The notes below the pieces were generated by a model that worked only from the letters and a program-made list of their open reading frames with translations, was not told where the DNA came from and ran no database searches. A program made the translations under genes and the position numbers. From Notamacropus eugenii (Eukaryota > Chordata > Mammalia > Diprotodontia > Macropodidae), in contig NC_092878.1 of NCBI RefSeq assembly GCF_028372415.1, forward strand, positions 31,463,903 through 31,527,902: a stretch of 64,000 bases of DNA, given 5' to 3'. This document shows, piece after piece, positions 1-11,600 of this stretch. The first letter of the stretch is position 1, and each line of letters opens with the position of its first letter.

Positions 1-439
1 CTCTCATTGCTCCCAAGAAACTACGCAGCAAACCAGTTGTTGGGCACTGGTGGAATTTCCTTATGGGAGTTCTGTGCATCAGTGAAGTCATAGGTTTGTA
101 TTCCCTCTCCCCCCTACTCCCCTGCCAAAAGAAAGAATGAAACAGAAGATAAAAGGTCGTTTTGGTGGTCACGATCTTAGTAATGCAGGGTTATAAGGAC
201 ATTCATTTCCTTCTTTACTGCTGTTCTCTCACCCCCAGACTCTTAGAAAAGCTATGTTTTTTTTTCATCAATCCTTCCCCCACAGAGAGTGAAACACACA
301 CAAAGCAGAGAAATAACTGTTAGTCACAGTAAAAAGCAAGGAACTGAGTTTGCATTTCCTAACTCCTAGCATAGTTCAATTTCCTATAGAAATTGTCTGA
401 ATTTCAATACCAGGACCCCAAGAAGAAAGAGAATCTTAC
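1..439. other. ZSCAN29 intron, window edge
   Basis: Intron downstream of the first Myb exon. I see no exon and no clear repeat here; the second Myb exon must lie further left. Confidence 0.6.
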
Positions 440-1129
440 CGCTTGGGCTTCGGAACAGGACTGGAGCATTGGGGCTCCCAGGCTCTTGGGGGGTTGTTTC
501 AGTCCCCATGTCATCACTATCAGAATCTTCAGCTGCTTCCTCTTGCTGCCAGCCTCCCTGCTCTGGCTCTTCCATTTCAGCATCACTGGCTGCCAGGCTG
601 GGGTGAGGTGCTGCCTCCTCCTCCATACCATTGCTGGGTAGAGCAATGACGCGGGCACTCATCACGGCTTCCATCTCTTCAAAGAAGGGACAGGTCTCAG
701 GTGGATGGCCACTCTTGACTTTACGGTAACTTTTCTGGAGGCCTTTAAATTTGGTCCGACATTGTTCGAGAGTCCGGAGAAAGCCATACTCCCGCAGTCG
801 CTCAGCAACAGCTCCATACACTTGGCTATTACGGTGGCAGTTTCGGAGGGCTTCATAAAACTCAGTCTGACTTAAAATTGCAAGTAGAGTCCTAGTTTCT
901 TCATACCCCCAGTGCACACCGGCTACCTTTTCATCCTCAAAGCCCCACTGCTCCTGGTCTGCCCAGTTTTTTCTTTCCCTCCTTGATGGCATAAAATCAG
1001 AATGCATTCGTTTGTCACCTGTGTGACTGCCTCTTGAGATTTCCCTCTCCTTGGAGCCCAGAAGGTCTGGGACCCATGGTTCTCCTTGCTCCATCCCAGA
1101 AACCATACCAGATTTGGGAAAAGGAAATC
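440..1129 (-). CDS. ZSCAN29: ZSCAN29 coding exon 3: first Myb/SANT-like domain
   Basis: Acceptor GAGCAG precedes [18 protein letters not shown]; the exon ends ...VLFRSPSG before donor GTAAGA at 439. Length is 690 nt and phase 1 at both ends. The Myb_DNA-bind_4-type domain spans about 920-651 ([16 protein letters not shown] to [10 protein letters not shown]). After it comes an acidic linker ([28 protein letters not shown]). The human protein carries a second, homologous Myb block immediately after this point. Confidence 0.93.
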
Positions 1130-4100
1130 CTGCTCATAGGGAAGCAAACAAAGGATATCATGGTCTGTGCTGATCATAGAAAAACCTAGGCTCAACACCA
1201 CCCTCTTTGTCTACTAACTACAGGGAAAGTTTTAAGAAAAAATATGCAGAGACATCCTGAAAGGGTCTGATGACATAGATTTAAAAGAAATTTAAGGGTC
1301 TGACACTTCAAAGAACAGCAGGATTTTGTTTTGAGGGGGACAGATGACATCATGGCAGGGATGAAGAGAGGAGAGGCCTGTACTAGCCTTCTGGAGCCCA
1401 TCCTTAACTCTCAAACTTAAGACTCTAGACCATCTAGCATAGCTTCTATGCACTGATTGCCATCCTAGCACTGATAAAAAATGGTCACTTCCAATCTAGT
1501 GTGGTTTTTACACTTGGTTTTAAAAGTACATTCAGATTAATTATCACTGGGCTGAAGGAAATCTACATCAACTGATATTCTTAGGGTCTTCAACTAGCCA
1601 TATCTTCTCTTTCATCTCTTAATCTAGTCAGTCACTAAATCTTGTATATTTTTGAAATGTCTCTGATGTCTGTCCTTTCCTATTTCTACTGTCACTACCT
1701 TAGACTAACCAGGGGTAGGAAACCTGCTGCCTCAAGGCAGCAGTCTGTGAAGTTTGGATTCCATCAAAGGGCCACATGTGGCCTCAAGGCCCCAGGTTCC
1801 CCATCCCTGGTAAGCCATCCTCAGTTCACACCTGGGCTTTAGCAACAGCCACGTAGTCTGCCAGAATCAGGCCCTTCCCTGGTCAATCCATTCTATATAG
1901 TGCTGCCAGAATAATCTTACTGTTTCCATGTCACTCTCTTGTTAAACCTTCATTGGCTCCTACTCTGGGAAGTATCAACTCCTTTGCTTCTTAAAGTCCT
2001 CCATATTCTGCAGCCACACACCAATCCAACCTATTTTTCTACTACTCCAATATTCCTTCTCCAGTTAAAGCAATTTAATCTCCTTCCTGTTCCAAGAACA
2101 CAGCATGATCTTCCCTGCCTCAGTTTCTTCTCTCTTATTGTTCCTCTCACTTGAAATGTCCTCATTTCTCCTTTCTGCCTAGTATTAACTCTCCTTAAAG
2201 CCCCACCTATTCCAAGAAAGCTTTTCCTATCTTTTCTAGCCTCTTCCTTCTCTTAACCATACAGTAGCAAACAACCAGATTGTTTGCTACTGTTTCATAT
2301 AACCTTTGATTTTCAACTGGAACACAAGCTCCTTGAGAGCAAAATACTGTGAACATACACTTTGTGTTTCACGGTGCCTCACCCAATACAAAAACCCACA
2401 GTAGATGGTCAAATTATTCATTTTTCAACTGTGTAGTGCAACAAATAAACCAAAATGCTACTTCATATTTTCATACGTGCCTTAAATGTCTAAGGAACGC
2501 CAATTTTAAGCCTACAAGTGACACCAAGTTGGTTGTGGCTAGCAAACATCTGCTAGCAACCTGTGAGAAAGAATGAGATGCTGAAATAGCCTTAAGCTGG
2601 AGAGGTGATTAAAAAGAAACAGGATATAGTTCAATAGAGTACAAGGAAGAAAAACAAGCTATATAATTCAAAGGTAAAGAATGACCAACTGGCACAAGGG
2701 CAACAACAAAAAAAATTGAGGCAGCATGAAAATTTACCAGGTGATATAAATTATTACCTAAGCACAACAATGGGAGTTATATAGGGGAATGAATACAACA
2801 TATAAGAACTTTAGGACGTTCTGCCAAACCTGTACTTATCAGACTCTCAAAAAAATATGGTCCATTTTGGGCTTCACAAACTAGATGTGGAACACTGGAA
2901 CTGGTGGTTCCAGAGAAAAGTAGCAAAAATAAAGATTCAGGGAAATGGAAACCTTGAGGAAAAATTCAACTTGGAGGGGAAAACCCTAAAAACCCTAAAA
3001 AATCCTAAAAAACAGAAAAGGATTATATATTGATAAAGGTGAATTAATACTATTTTTACATAGATGAAACAAAAGAAAATAAGTTGCTAAATTCTGCAAA
3101 AAATGCCTTTGAAAACATTTAGAGTAATTTATAAAAAAAAAAAAAAGACCACTGAGGTGAGTAGGTTAAGTGTGGTAATTCAAGGAGGCACAGGGTGAAC
3201 TTCTGGCGATCCCTAATGGCTACTTCATTCTAAAACATCCCAAAGTCTCCTGATAGTGCCCCACTCATTCATTGTCAGCTCTCTAACCTAAAGTGTCTCC
3301 CTCTTTTCCCTAAATGAACCTGTATTCTTACCAGTCCTTTGATGAGGTCTGAGCTTCTCTTTTAGGTTAAGTTGTTCCTGGGGCCTTAGTTCTGGGCAAC
3401 TTGCCCATTCTTTCTTGGCCACAGCCTTGGGCTGGGACTCCCCTGCTTCCTGCTGAACACTTAGTAACTGCAGAGGTGATCTTAGAGGTGTCACCTTCTC
3501 TGCTCGAACTTCCTGCCCTTTCACAGGGACAGCGACCTAGACAGAATACCCGTTAGTTCTCAATGACAAGCTAGATTAGGGTGGGTTTCCAAGGATAAAT
3601 ACTTGAAATCAAAGGAGATCATCCCACAGGGGCAGAACCACACATCCCACTCCCCAGGCAGCAAAGAGCTTGAGAAAGGGGAGATCAAGATGCTAAATTT
3701 GGTAAAGAAGTTCAAAACAATGCCCTCCTTTTATTCCCGGTACAAGAAACTGCTGAAACATTTTGGCATAGTAGATGGAGGATCAGCCAAACGGTCACCC
3801 CAGTCTCCCCAACGAACTGTCACTGGTTTCCGTGGCAGAAATAATACCCATCATACAGAGAGCCAAAGGGCCCTGTTGTACCCCCACTTCTCCTGTCGTG
3901 TGGTCCCTCACCCTGCTTTCGGAATCCCCCGCTCCTCACCGGGCACTCCGGCCTCTTGGGTTCTCTCTCCAAATCTTCTACCAGGGTCACGGCTTCCTCT
4001 CCGCTCTCTGGACGATGCTCCTGTACCCAGGTCTGAATCTCCCCAGGCAGGACGGTCAGGAATTGCTCCAGCACCAGGGTCTCCAGGATTTGCTCCTTGG

Positions 4101-4254
4101 TCCGAACCTCTGGCCGTAACCACCTACAGCACAGCTCCCAGAGCTGGCTGAAAGCTTCCCGGGGCCCAGCCACCTCCTGGTAGTGGAATCTCCGGAACCG
4201 CTGTCGGAAGGTCTCCGAGTTCCCCACATCGCCTCTCAGAGCGGACTTGGCCAT
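440..4254 (-). CDS. ZSCAN29: ZSCAN29, 5' coding part (SCAN + first Myb/SANT-like domain), 3' part off the window
   Basis: Nuclear SCAN / Myb-SANT-like / C2H2 zinc-finger protein, presumed DNA-binding transcription factor; its targets are not deducible here. Coding exons on the minus strand join as 4254-3940, 3536-3332 and 1129-440, with GT donors and AG acceptors in matching phase (0, then 1). The ATG at 4254 opens MAKSALRGD, as in human ZSCAN29. Residues about 13-100 form the SCAN dimerisation domain ([20 protein letters not shown], then LEQFLTVLP). The third exon carries a Myb/SANT-like domain ([19 protein letters not shown]...[14 protein letters not shown]) followed by an acidic serine-rich linker. 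In human ZSCAN29 a second Myb exon and six C2H2 fingers follow; here they would lie left of position 1. The frame is intact in the window. It is head to head with TUBGCP4 across a CpG island. Confidence 0.93.
1710..1809. mobile_element. hAT-type fold-back MITE, internally deleted copy
   Basis: Starts CAGGGGTAGGAAACCTGC and ends AGGTTCCCCATCCCTG, which are inverted hAT/Charlie-like termini. The inside (GGGCCACATGTGGCCTCAAGG) matches the 187-191 bp copies at 11435 and 25240, but this copy is only 100 bp. The flanking 8-mers (agactaac / gtaagcca) do not match, so no target duplication survives. Confidence 0.75.
1870..2345 (+). mobile_element. L2 LINE 3' fragment
   Basis: Shows the typical L2 order on the plus strand: ...TCACTCTCTTGTTAAACCTTC, TTGGCTCC, a CTC/CTT-rich stretch and ACACAAGCTCCTTGAGAGCAAA. 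Old and diverged; lies in the second ZSCAN29 intron. Confidence 0.65.
2440..3060. repeat. Probable ancient CR1/L3-like LINE remnant
   Basis: A-rich stretch with phrases such as GGAACACTGGAACTGG and GGAAATGGAAACCTTGAGGA that resemble CR1/L3 ORF2 ends. Family assignment by eye only. It also holds three CCCTAAA-like units at about 2983-3012. Confidence 0.35.
3332..3536 (-). CDS. ZSCAN29: ZSCAN29 coding exon 2: linker
   Basis: Acceptor TCTAG precedes the exon, which reads [15 protein letters not shown]...KLRPHQRTG and ends one base into a Gly codon before GTAAGA. Human ZSCAN29 has a linker of the same length (SVKGQEVRLEK...LKPFQRSG). Low-complexity, Lys/Gln/Pro-rich; no domain. Phase 0 to phase 1. 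Confidence 0.9.
3940..4254 (-). CDS. ZSCAN29: ZSCAN29 coding exon 1: SCAN domain
   Basis: The ATG at 4254-4252 gives [16 protein letters not shown]; the exon ends ...[11 protein letters not shown] before donor GTGAGG at 3939. The whole SCAN domain is on this exon, as is usual for the family. The codon after CP is completed in phase 0 by the exon at 3536. The 5' UTR upstream probably contains a further splice that I cannot place. Confidence 0.93.
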
Positions 4255-5221
4255 CGTTCACAGAGGAGGCAGTCTGACATCAGACGGAGGTGTGGCAGCC
4301 GGGGCTTCCCCCGGCCTCCTCTCTGTCTTTGGGGACCTGCGGGAGGAGCTTCTCCCTGGGCACAGAGGAATGGGAGGGTCCCAGGGGGCGCCCATTCATC
4401 CAAGGCCGTCCCAGGGCCAGCCTGAAGGAACCAGCTGGACTGGGAGCAGAAGCCAGGGTTAGGGACGGGAGCGGGGCTGCCCCAAAGCTGCCTCTGCGGC
4501 CTGAAGCAGCGAACCGCGTGTACTGACCGCACCTCCACAGCACCGGGGGGTCTGGATCCTAACGGCTGCCAGGCGGCGGGAGGGGCCAGCGGCCCAGCAC
4601 CCAGCACCCAGCAGGGGGCCCTCACGGCCCGCCCCCCGCCCGATCCGAGCCCTTCCCAGAGCCCTCCGCGCCTGCCCCGCCCCCTCCGCTCCACTTTCAC
4701 CACCTCCCCAGGCAACAATCGATGCAGGAACGTGTGGTCTTTGTTTTCCTCTAGTTTGGGGAACCTCGGGGTCCCGGCCCGTAACGGGCACGACAGGGGA
4801 GGGCCGGGTGGGCCCTGGGGGTCACCGTGAGCTGGGGGTGACAGCCGACGGGGGAGCGCTTCTACACGGGGGACAAGACCCTGCGGAGAGGACCTGGGGT
4901 GTCCCGGAGCCTGGCGGAGGGAGGGAGATCGGGGTTCGGGAAAGGACAGGGCGCCCGGGCTTCGGTCTCTTTGTCTCGGCTCCCTCCGGCCGGGTCACTC
5001 TTGGCGTCGTCCCGTCCTTTCCAGACGGTCACTGATTGGGCTGAGGGGAGCCCCAGGCACCCCTGTCCCTGCCTGCCTCCTCCATCTGTCCGCTCCTCTC
5101 CACCCCCGCCCCCTCCCACCGCTCCCCCCGAACCGAGTCCGGTCCCCGCCTCCCGGAGGGCCTCACCCGCTCCGGCTCCGGCCCCGGCCCGGCTCTCCAG
5201 CCTCCCAGACCAGCTCCCAAA

Positions 5222-5229
5222 CCGGAAGT
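5222..5229 (+). promoter_or_regulatory. ETS-family motif CCGGAAGT
   Basis: Exact CCGGAAGT (GABP/ELK-type). A second, inverted GGAAG core (CGCTTCCGGG) lies at about 5350-5359. Paired ETS sites are typical of bidirectional CpG promoters. Occupancy is inferred. Confidence 0.6.
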
Positions 5230-5283
5230 CCGCGCGGGAGACACCGAGGACCTTAGGGCGCGTGCGCCAAGGCCGCTGCCTGG

Positions 5284-5298
5284 ACTACGTCTCCCAGA
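5284..5298 (+). promoter_or_regulatory. ZNF143/SBS-like motif, weaker copy
   Basis: ACTACGTCTCCCAGA matches the ACTACAnnTCCCAGm half of the ZNF143 (Staf) binding site. It is followed by GAGCTCGG rather than the full GCATGC core. Confidence 0.5.
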
Positions 5299-5455
5299 GA
5301 GCTCGGTGGACTAGAAGCGAACGTGGTCGCTCCGACCAAGCTACGTGAACGCTTCCGGGATTCCATTGGCAGGGAAAAGGAAGCCCTCGCGCTGGCCGGT
5401 GCCTTTTTCTCTTCCTCGAAGGAACTGTCTTTCCCGGCTAGTTGATTCGGCCGGA

Positions 5456-5481
5456 ACTACACTTCCCAGCGGGCCTTGCGC
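5456..5481 (+). promoter_or_regulatory. ZNF143/SBS2-like extended motif
   Basis: ACTACACTTCCCAGC followed by GGGCCTTGCGC closely matches the long ZNF143 motif (ACTACA-n-TTCCCAGC-ATGC-CTTGCG), about 90 bp upstream of the TUBGCP4 ATG. With the copy at 5284 this gives two same-orientation sites about 170 bp apart. Confidence 0.65.
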
Positions 5482-5570
5482 ACAGCGGCTGGAGCAGCGC
5501 TCCTCCCCCGACGGCCGGGGGAGCTCGCGCCGGCGGACGCTGCCTCAGCGGCCCGCTGCCCGCCGTGGGG

Positions 5571-5648
5571 ATGATCCACGAGCTGCTCTTGGCTTTGAGC
5601 GGGTACCCGGGTGCCATCTTCACCTGGAACAAGCGGAGCGGCCTCCAG
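5571..5648 (+). CDS. TUBGCP4: TUBGCP4 coding exon 1
   Basis: ATG at 5571 gives [20 protein letters not shown], then KRSGLQ, nearly identical to human. Donor GTACGG. The start lies inside the CpG island; phase 0. Confidence 0.95.
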
Positions 5649-8600
5649 GTACGGCCCACCCTGAAGGGAGCGCTAATTGGAACTCCACCTGACGGGGAAA
5701 GCAAGGGGCGGAGTTAAGAGTGCCAGTGTTTAGGGCCGGGGCGGGACCTGTGGGGGGCGGGGTAAGGCGGTCAGAGGGGCGGCACCCTGGGAGTAGGGAG
5801 CGTGGACGGACTGCGGGGCCTGCGGTGGAGGAGCGGGGGGCGGGGCTTGGCCTGGGAGCCGCTAATGAGGGGGCGGAGCCTGGAAAAGGGCGGGAGGGGG
5901 TCGGCTCCCGGGCTCTGGCGCGGGCTGGGGTAGAGGGGCGGGGCCACGACCGGGGTCTGCGCGAGAGGGCTGAAGAGAATGAATGGCCGAGGGAGAATTG
6001 TGTCACTTCACCCTGCCTGCCTCAGTTTCCTCATCTGTAAAATAAGCTAGAGAAGGAAACGGCAAGCAGCTGCAGCGTCTGCCTAGGAACCCCAAGACGG
6101 TCCAAGGTGATTGCGGACCCTGCGCTGTGTTTTACGGTAACCAGCCCGGTCTGTAAGAATTAAGAAATGAAGCAGGCGGGTCAGACTTCTCCGAGGTCCG
6201 AGGTCCGCCCCCGCCTTGGCCGCCTCACAGCAGGGGTCCCCTGCCAGGCTCAGGCTGCCCTTTGACCCGAGCGCCCCTCCAGAGGCTCTGACCGTGCAGC
6301 CCCTCCTACGAGCCTCTTCTCCCTTGGACCCCCTGCTGGGAGAAGCTGCCCGCGCTGCGCCCTCTTCGTTCCTGACCCTCTGCAGTCCGTCTCTTGACCC
6401 CATCATTCAACGAAACTAGACTCTTCAGGTTACTAATGGTCTCTTTATTGGCAAGTCCTTGCTTCAGTATTTGACGTTTTACGCCCCCCCCAGCCCCCAG
6501 CTCCCGGACACTCCTCTCTCAGTTTGTAATACTTAATTTCCCCCCACCCGACTTTTGCCTACGTATGTGACCACTCCTCAGCTCCCCGGATGCAGGTGTG
6601 CCTGTGCCCTCTCCTTTCTCAGGGACCTCGTTATCTTCCCCACGCGGATGGCATCCTGCCTGGATATGCAGCCTTAGTCTCTTTCCCTGCATAGACACCT
6701 CACACCCTGCCCGTTAGGTATTTTAAACCAGGTGTTTTATAAGAAATTCAAACTCCACGTGTCCAAAAAGCCCTCCTCTCCATCCCTGAATCTCCTTTTC
6801 CTCCTGCTGACTTCCCGGTTCCTGTCCAAAGCTCCGTCTCCCCCAGCCCAGATCCAGCCTTCCCTGTCCTTCTCCCTTAGCCTCCGTGTCTATCAGCGAG
6901 TCCTGCCTCTGCCTCTCACACCCAAGCCGCCTCCTGAATGCATCCTCCCCGGGGTTCCCTTCTAAAACATGGACCTGACCATTTCCCTCCCCTGCCCAAG
7001 GAGCATTCCTAGCTCTGGCTGGGCTCTAGGCTCAGACTTCTCCACCGGGCATGGAGTATACCCTCACAGTCTAACTCCAGAGTGATCGATTAGACAAGAG
7101 TACCCTTGACGCACTCCCTTGCAGCCAAACTGAGCCCATGCAATTCCCTTTCCCCTCCTTGTGCCTGTCACAGGCTGTGCCCTCTTCCTGGAGGCCCTTA
7201 GGTGCCATCTCCTCCATGAGGCGCCCGCCCGCAGCTGCTAGTTCTCCCCTTGAAAAATTGTATTGTGTACGTTCTGTATTGACTTGCTTGCAAATATGTC
7301 GTATCTCCGCAGTGGAATACTTAGATCCTTGAGGAAAAGGACGATTTTTCTTTGCCTAGCACAATGCCAAGCCTATAATGAGAACTTAATAAATACTTGC
7401 TGATTGATTATCTGCTCCTACTTGCATGCTAATGAATGCTGCTAGAGGAAGTCCCAGCACTGCTAATTAGGTCTTCCACAAATGGATATTACTTAATCTT
7501 GACTTGGCCTTCACTTCTGCTTGCCAGTTCTCTTCCCTGATTGACCTTCTGTTGTACTTGTCTCCCACCCCTTCCCTGCTCCCTCTAGACAGCAGGTCTC
7601 AACTCACACTTCACTCACAGTTCAGGACTGTTCATCATGAGCTTCCTCTTCTCCTCTGTGGAATGTTAAGGGAATTTGAAGATCTTCTTTGACCATTAAT
7701 AGACACATAGAGCCCTGGCTACAGGGAGTTTCTAATTAAGTGCTGGGGCACCTTCAAGCTCCTGAGCACTCAGCCAATCAGATGCCAAGTCTTTGTTATA
7801 TATTCTGGGAGTAGGCATTTGCTTTGGGGGTCCACTCATAAGAAGGATCTTTGGATTTCTTTGATTTCCTGGTGGAGATTCTGAGTAGCCATATGTTCGG
7901 AGCCCACACATCTCCGCCCCACACCCCGACTGCTCCGATGGCTGTGCTCCCTCAATCCAGTGATGTACATAAAGTGTACAGCAATATTGCTTTACCCAGA
8001 CTGTTGGAGTTCTGTATGTCTTTGTGCTAATTTCTCTGCTTGCATTTTCTCCAAGTTCAGGGTGCTGACTTTTCCCCTGAACTAGTGAATGTAATTAAAG
8101 TAGGATTGTTAACCCCTTTTTGAGCAGTCTTTCCTTTAAAAGCAGATCAAAGAACCTGTGCTAGCAGGCCATCCTGGGTGTGCTAGGGTGCTTGCTAATA
8201 TACTCTGTTATGTACTTCAAATCATCTCGGTGTTATCCTCTCCTTTGCATTAGTCAAGGAAGAAGACATGGCCCTTCTCTTCACTAATGCCAAATCCTCT
8301 ACGTCAGAGATTCCTTGAACTTGGTTTTTTTTTTTAACAGTTTGATAACATTTTCAATATAATTAGTTCTTTTGGCAATCTCATGCTTTTTATTTTTGCA
8401 TATTTACAAACTTTTCTGAAAAAGGGGTCTTTGGCCTTCACCAGACATGATCTGCCAAAGGAGTCCATGACACAGTAAAAATGAAGAAGCCCTATTCTAC
8501 TAAAACCTTTGATCACCTCCTCTCCTATCTCCTCTGGGAACTTGCTCTTTCAGATATCTCTTTGCTCTCCCAAATTTCTAATCTCTCCCTGTCCACCGGC

Positions 8601-11600
8601 TCTTTCCATGATGCCCCATAAACATGCCAGCTGTTTTCTGTTAAACTTCTAGAAAAAGCTGTCTGCACTCATTGCTTCTACTTTCTCATTTCCCACATGT
8701 TTTTCAACCTCCTGCATCCTTGCTTCTGTCCTCACCACTTGGCTAAAGTTACTGTGTATAAGGTTACCAGTGATCTCTGTATTATTAATTCCAGTGGTCT
8801 TTTCTCAGTCCTCATCATTCTTGACTTCTCTGCCTCCTCTTTCTGACTTTCCCATCTCTGGATTTGTATGACATTGTTCTTTCATACTTCTCTTCCTCTC
8901 TGCTCTACCCATCCTTCTCAGTCTCTTTGCAGGATCTTCATCCATATCCTCCCGTAAGCACTGTCCCTGGGTGGGAGCACCACAGTGCTGGGTCCTGGAC
9001 CCTCTTCTCCTTTACCTCTACTCTTTTACGGTGTTCACCTCTTGTTCCCGTGGGACCAACTATTATCTCTTGGCAGATAGCCCTCATCTCAGTCCTGAGC
9101 TCTGGTGCCACGTCTCCAACTATCCGTTAAACAACTGAAACTCTGAGTCATCCTTCATTCTTCCTTTAGCCTTTTCGTCCCCCAGGGATCAATCTGTTGG
9201 TAAGTCATACCTCTTCTGCCTCCATGACATTCTCACCTACGTTCTTTTCTCTCCTCTCATGGGAGCCTTCCTACTTGTGGTCCTCATCACCTTTCACCTG
9301 GACTATTGTAGTAACCTCTGATTTGCACTCCCTCCCTTTTTTCAGTCTGTTCTTTTTATGCCAAAGTCATATCCTTAAAGAATAGGTTTAACCATGCTAC
9401 TCTTCTGCTCATGAAGCTTTAATGGCTCCCTGTTGCCTCTAAAATCAAATGCAAATTCACCAGTGTATGCCTTGAAATTGGAATAACTTTCTAATTGTTC
9501 TCCTTGCATCTGGTCTCCTCTTCTTCAGTCCACCCTCCACAGAGCTACCAAAGTAATGTTCTTAAAGCATATGTATGATCTTGTCATTCCTCTGCTCAAG
9601 GAGTTTCAATGGTGATTTTTTGGCACTGGAAAAAAATTCAGACTTTTTTTGGGGAGGAGGGGAAGGGATCAGAGACACTTAAAGCCCTTCCCAGTTTGGC
9701 TCCAGCTTTTTTTTACACTAGGGTTACATATTACTTTCCTTTATATACTAAATGTTCCATCTGTACTGGGTTCTATTTATTCTTAGGAGAGAGCACCCCA
9801 TCTCCTCTCTCTATGCCTTTACCCATGCTGTGCCCCATGCCTAAAAGGCTTTCCTTTTTCATTTTGCCTCTTGGGACCCCGCTCTCTTCAAGCTTCAGCT
9901 CAGAAGATAAGATGCCTCTTCCCATTTCCCATTTGTTGATACTCTTCCCCCATGACTTTTTATACATGTTGTATTTACTTATCTGTATTGCTCAGTATGA
10001 TGTAAACTCCTTAAGAGCAGATGCAGCTGCATTTTTCCTCTGTTGCTCACCGTGCCTGTCCCAGAGGTGCTCAGAAAGTGGTCGTGAAATTGAAGAGCTC
10101 AGCCAAGGAGAAGGAGTCGGCGCTGTTCTTCCTCTTCTTTTTGAATTTTTTTGTGTTTAACCTGTGGTTTGGGTGGATTTTTTCCCTAAACTTTCCAAAT
10201 TTAGCAACTTAGAAAGTTGTCTTATTTATAGACTTTCTCATCTTTGGTATTTAGTGAAGTGATAGGGTTTGAGAAGAGGAGAATTCTCTTACTTTTTTTG
10301 TTTAATTTCTTCATACAATTGCCTTGCATTGTCTCTTGAGTAGTTTTTTTTTTTTTAAGTTTTCATATGCATATGTTGGTGTGCCTCTTCATATCCCCTA
10401 CAACTAGCACAGTCCTGGGCACACAGAAGGTGCTTGGTAAGTGTTTATTCATTGGTGGAATGTTAGAGATGGCAAGGCTGAAGGGATTAGGAAGGAAAAG
10501 GTAATTGCTTATTACGTAGCTTCCTTGACCTCCTTCCAGATTATGAAAGTCCATTCAGGTGATGGATTCAAAATGTAGAATGAGACATTTTTTAGACCTA
10601 GACAGTACAAGAATTTGTTTGGCCTAACTATACACATTTATTACAGGGGTTTTGTTTTTCTTTTTTTCTTTTTAATGAGAGAGAAGGAGAGAAAGAAAAT
10701 AAATGCTTGTTAATTGAAATTTTACATTTAAAAAATAAACACCATTTTCTTTTTAAGTGATATTTACATGAACAAAAAAAACTCAGTTTTTTATAGTCTA
10801 TGATGAATTTGTTATAATCACTTTAAAAAGATGCCAGTAATGTGCAAATAGTTATATTTTACAGAACTCTTCTGATAAATACACCTCACAAAAGGCAGAA
10901 TGAGGAGAAAAAAATGTCATCATAAAACATTTGGAGAAAAACATCCTGTCATTATTGTAAAGCATTTGGAGTATCCTCAGGGTGGGAGTCAAATGAATCA
11001 GAGGCATCTGTGTCCTTAATGTTGTTACCACTTTTGTAGGTGTCACAGGACTTTCCGTTTCTCCATCTGAGTGAAACCAGCGTCCTGAATCGACTCTGCC
11101 GCCTTGGCACGGACTATATTCGCTTTACAGAGTTCGTTGAACGATATATAGGCCATGTGCAGCAGCAGGTGGGTGGTCGGCCCTTGAGGACAGTGGTGAT
11201 GTTTTTTATACGTCTTGCATTTGGGCTCAGAAGAGCGCCAAGTATCGGTAGTATTAATAGTAACATTAATAACAGTGTTACGAATAATATTAATGACAGG
11301 AACATTTATAGAGTCACTGAATTTGAGAATTAAATAGCCCAAACTCTTACTACAAGCAGTCCTTGAAGACTTCTAATGGGAGAGAATTCATTACTTCCTG
11401 AGGTAACCCATTCCCTGCTTGGATAGGTCTAAGTCAGGGGCGGGGAACCTGCAGCCTCATGGCCACATGTGGCCTTCTAGGTCCTCAGGTACAGTCTGTT
11501 GATTGAGTCCAAGTTTTACAGAACAAAGGAGATATGTTCTGTGAAGTTTAGGTTCAGTCAAAGGGCCACTTTTGAGGACCTAGAGGACCACATGTGGCCT

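Larger units (their letters stand above)
4240..5990. promoter_or_regulatory. CpG island with head-to-head ZSCAN29/TUBGCP4 promoter
   Basis: The 1.7 kb between the ATGs of ZSCAN29 (4254, minus) and TUBGCP4 (5571, plus), plus the first TUBGCP4 intron, is GC-rich with frequent CpG, unlike the AT-rich surroundings. No TATA box is evident, as expected of a housekeeping bidirectional promoter. SP1-type boxes occur (CCCCGCCCC about 4675-4683; several GGGCGG after 5700). ETS and ZNF143-like motifs are listed separately. Transcription starts cannot be placed from sequence alone. Confidence 0.85.

Noticed and set aside
2983-3012. CCCTAAA-like units suggesting an interstitial telomere
   Set aside because: Only three imperfect units in an A-rich stretch, and the vertebrate unit is TTAGGG.
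4236-5244. Many long open frames on both strands of the GC-rich promoter
   Set aside because: High GC and few stops in a CpG island produce chance frames; none shows a domain or conserved residues.
7690-8060. Confident call of a retroviral LTR
   Set aside because: Only promoter-like signals and a remembered phrase; no second copy in the window, no target duplication found, so kept at low confidence.
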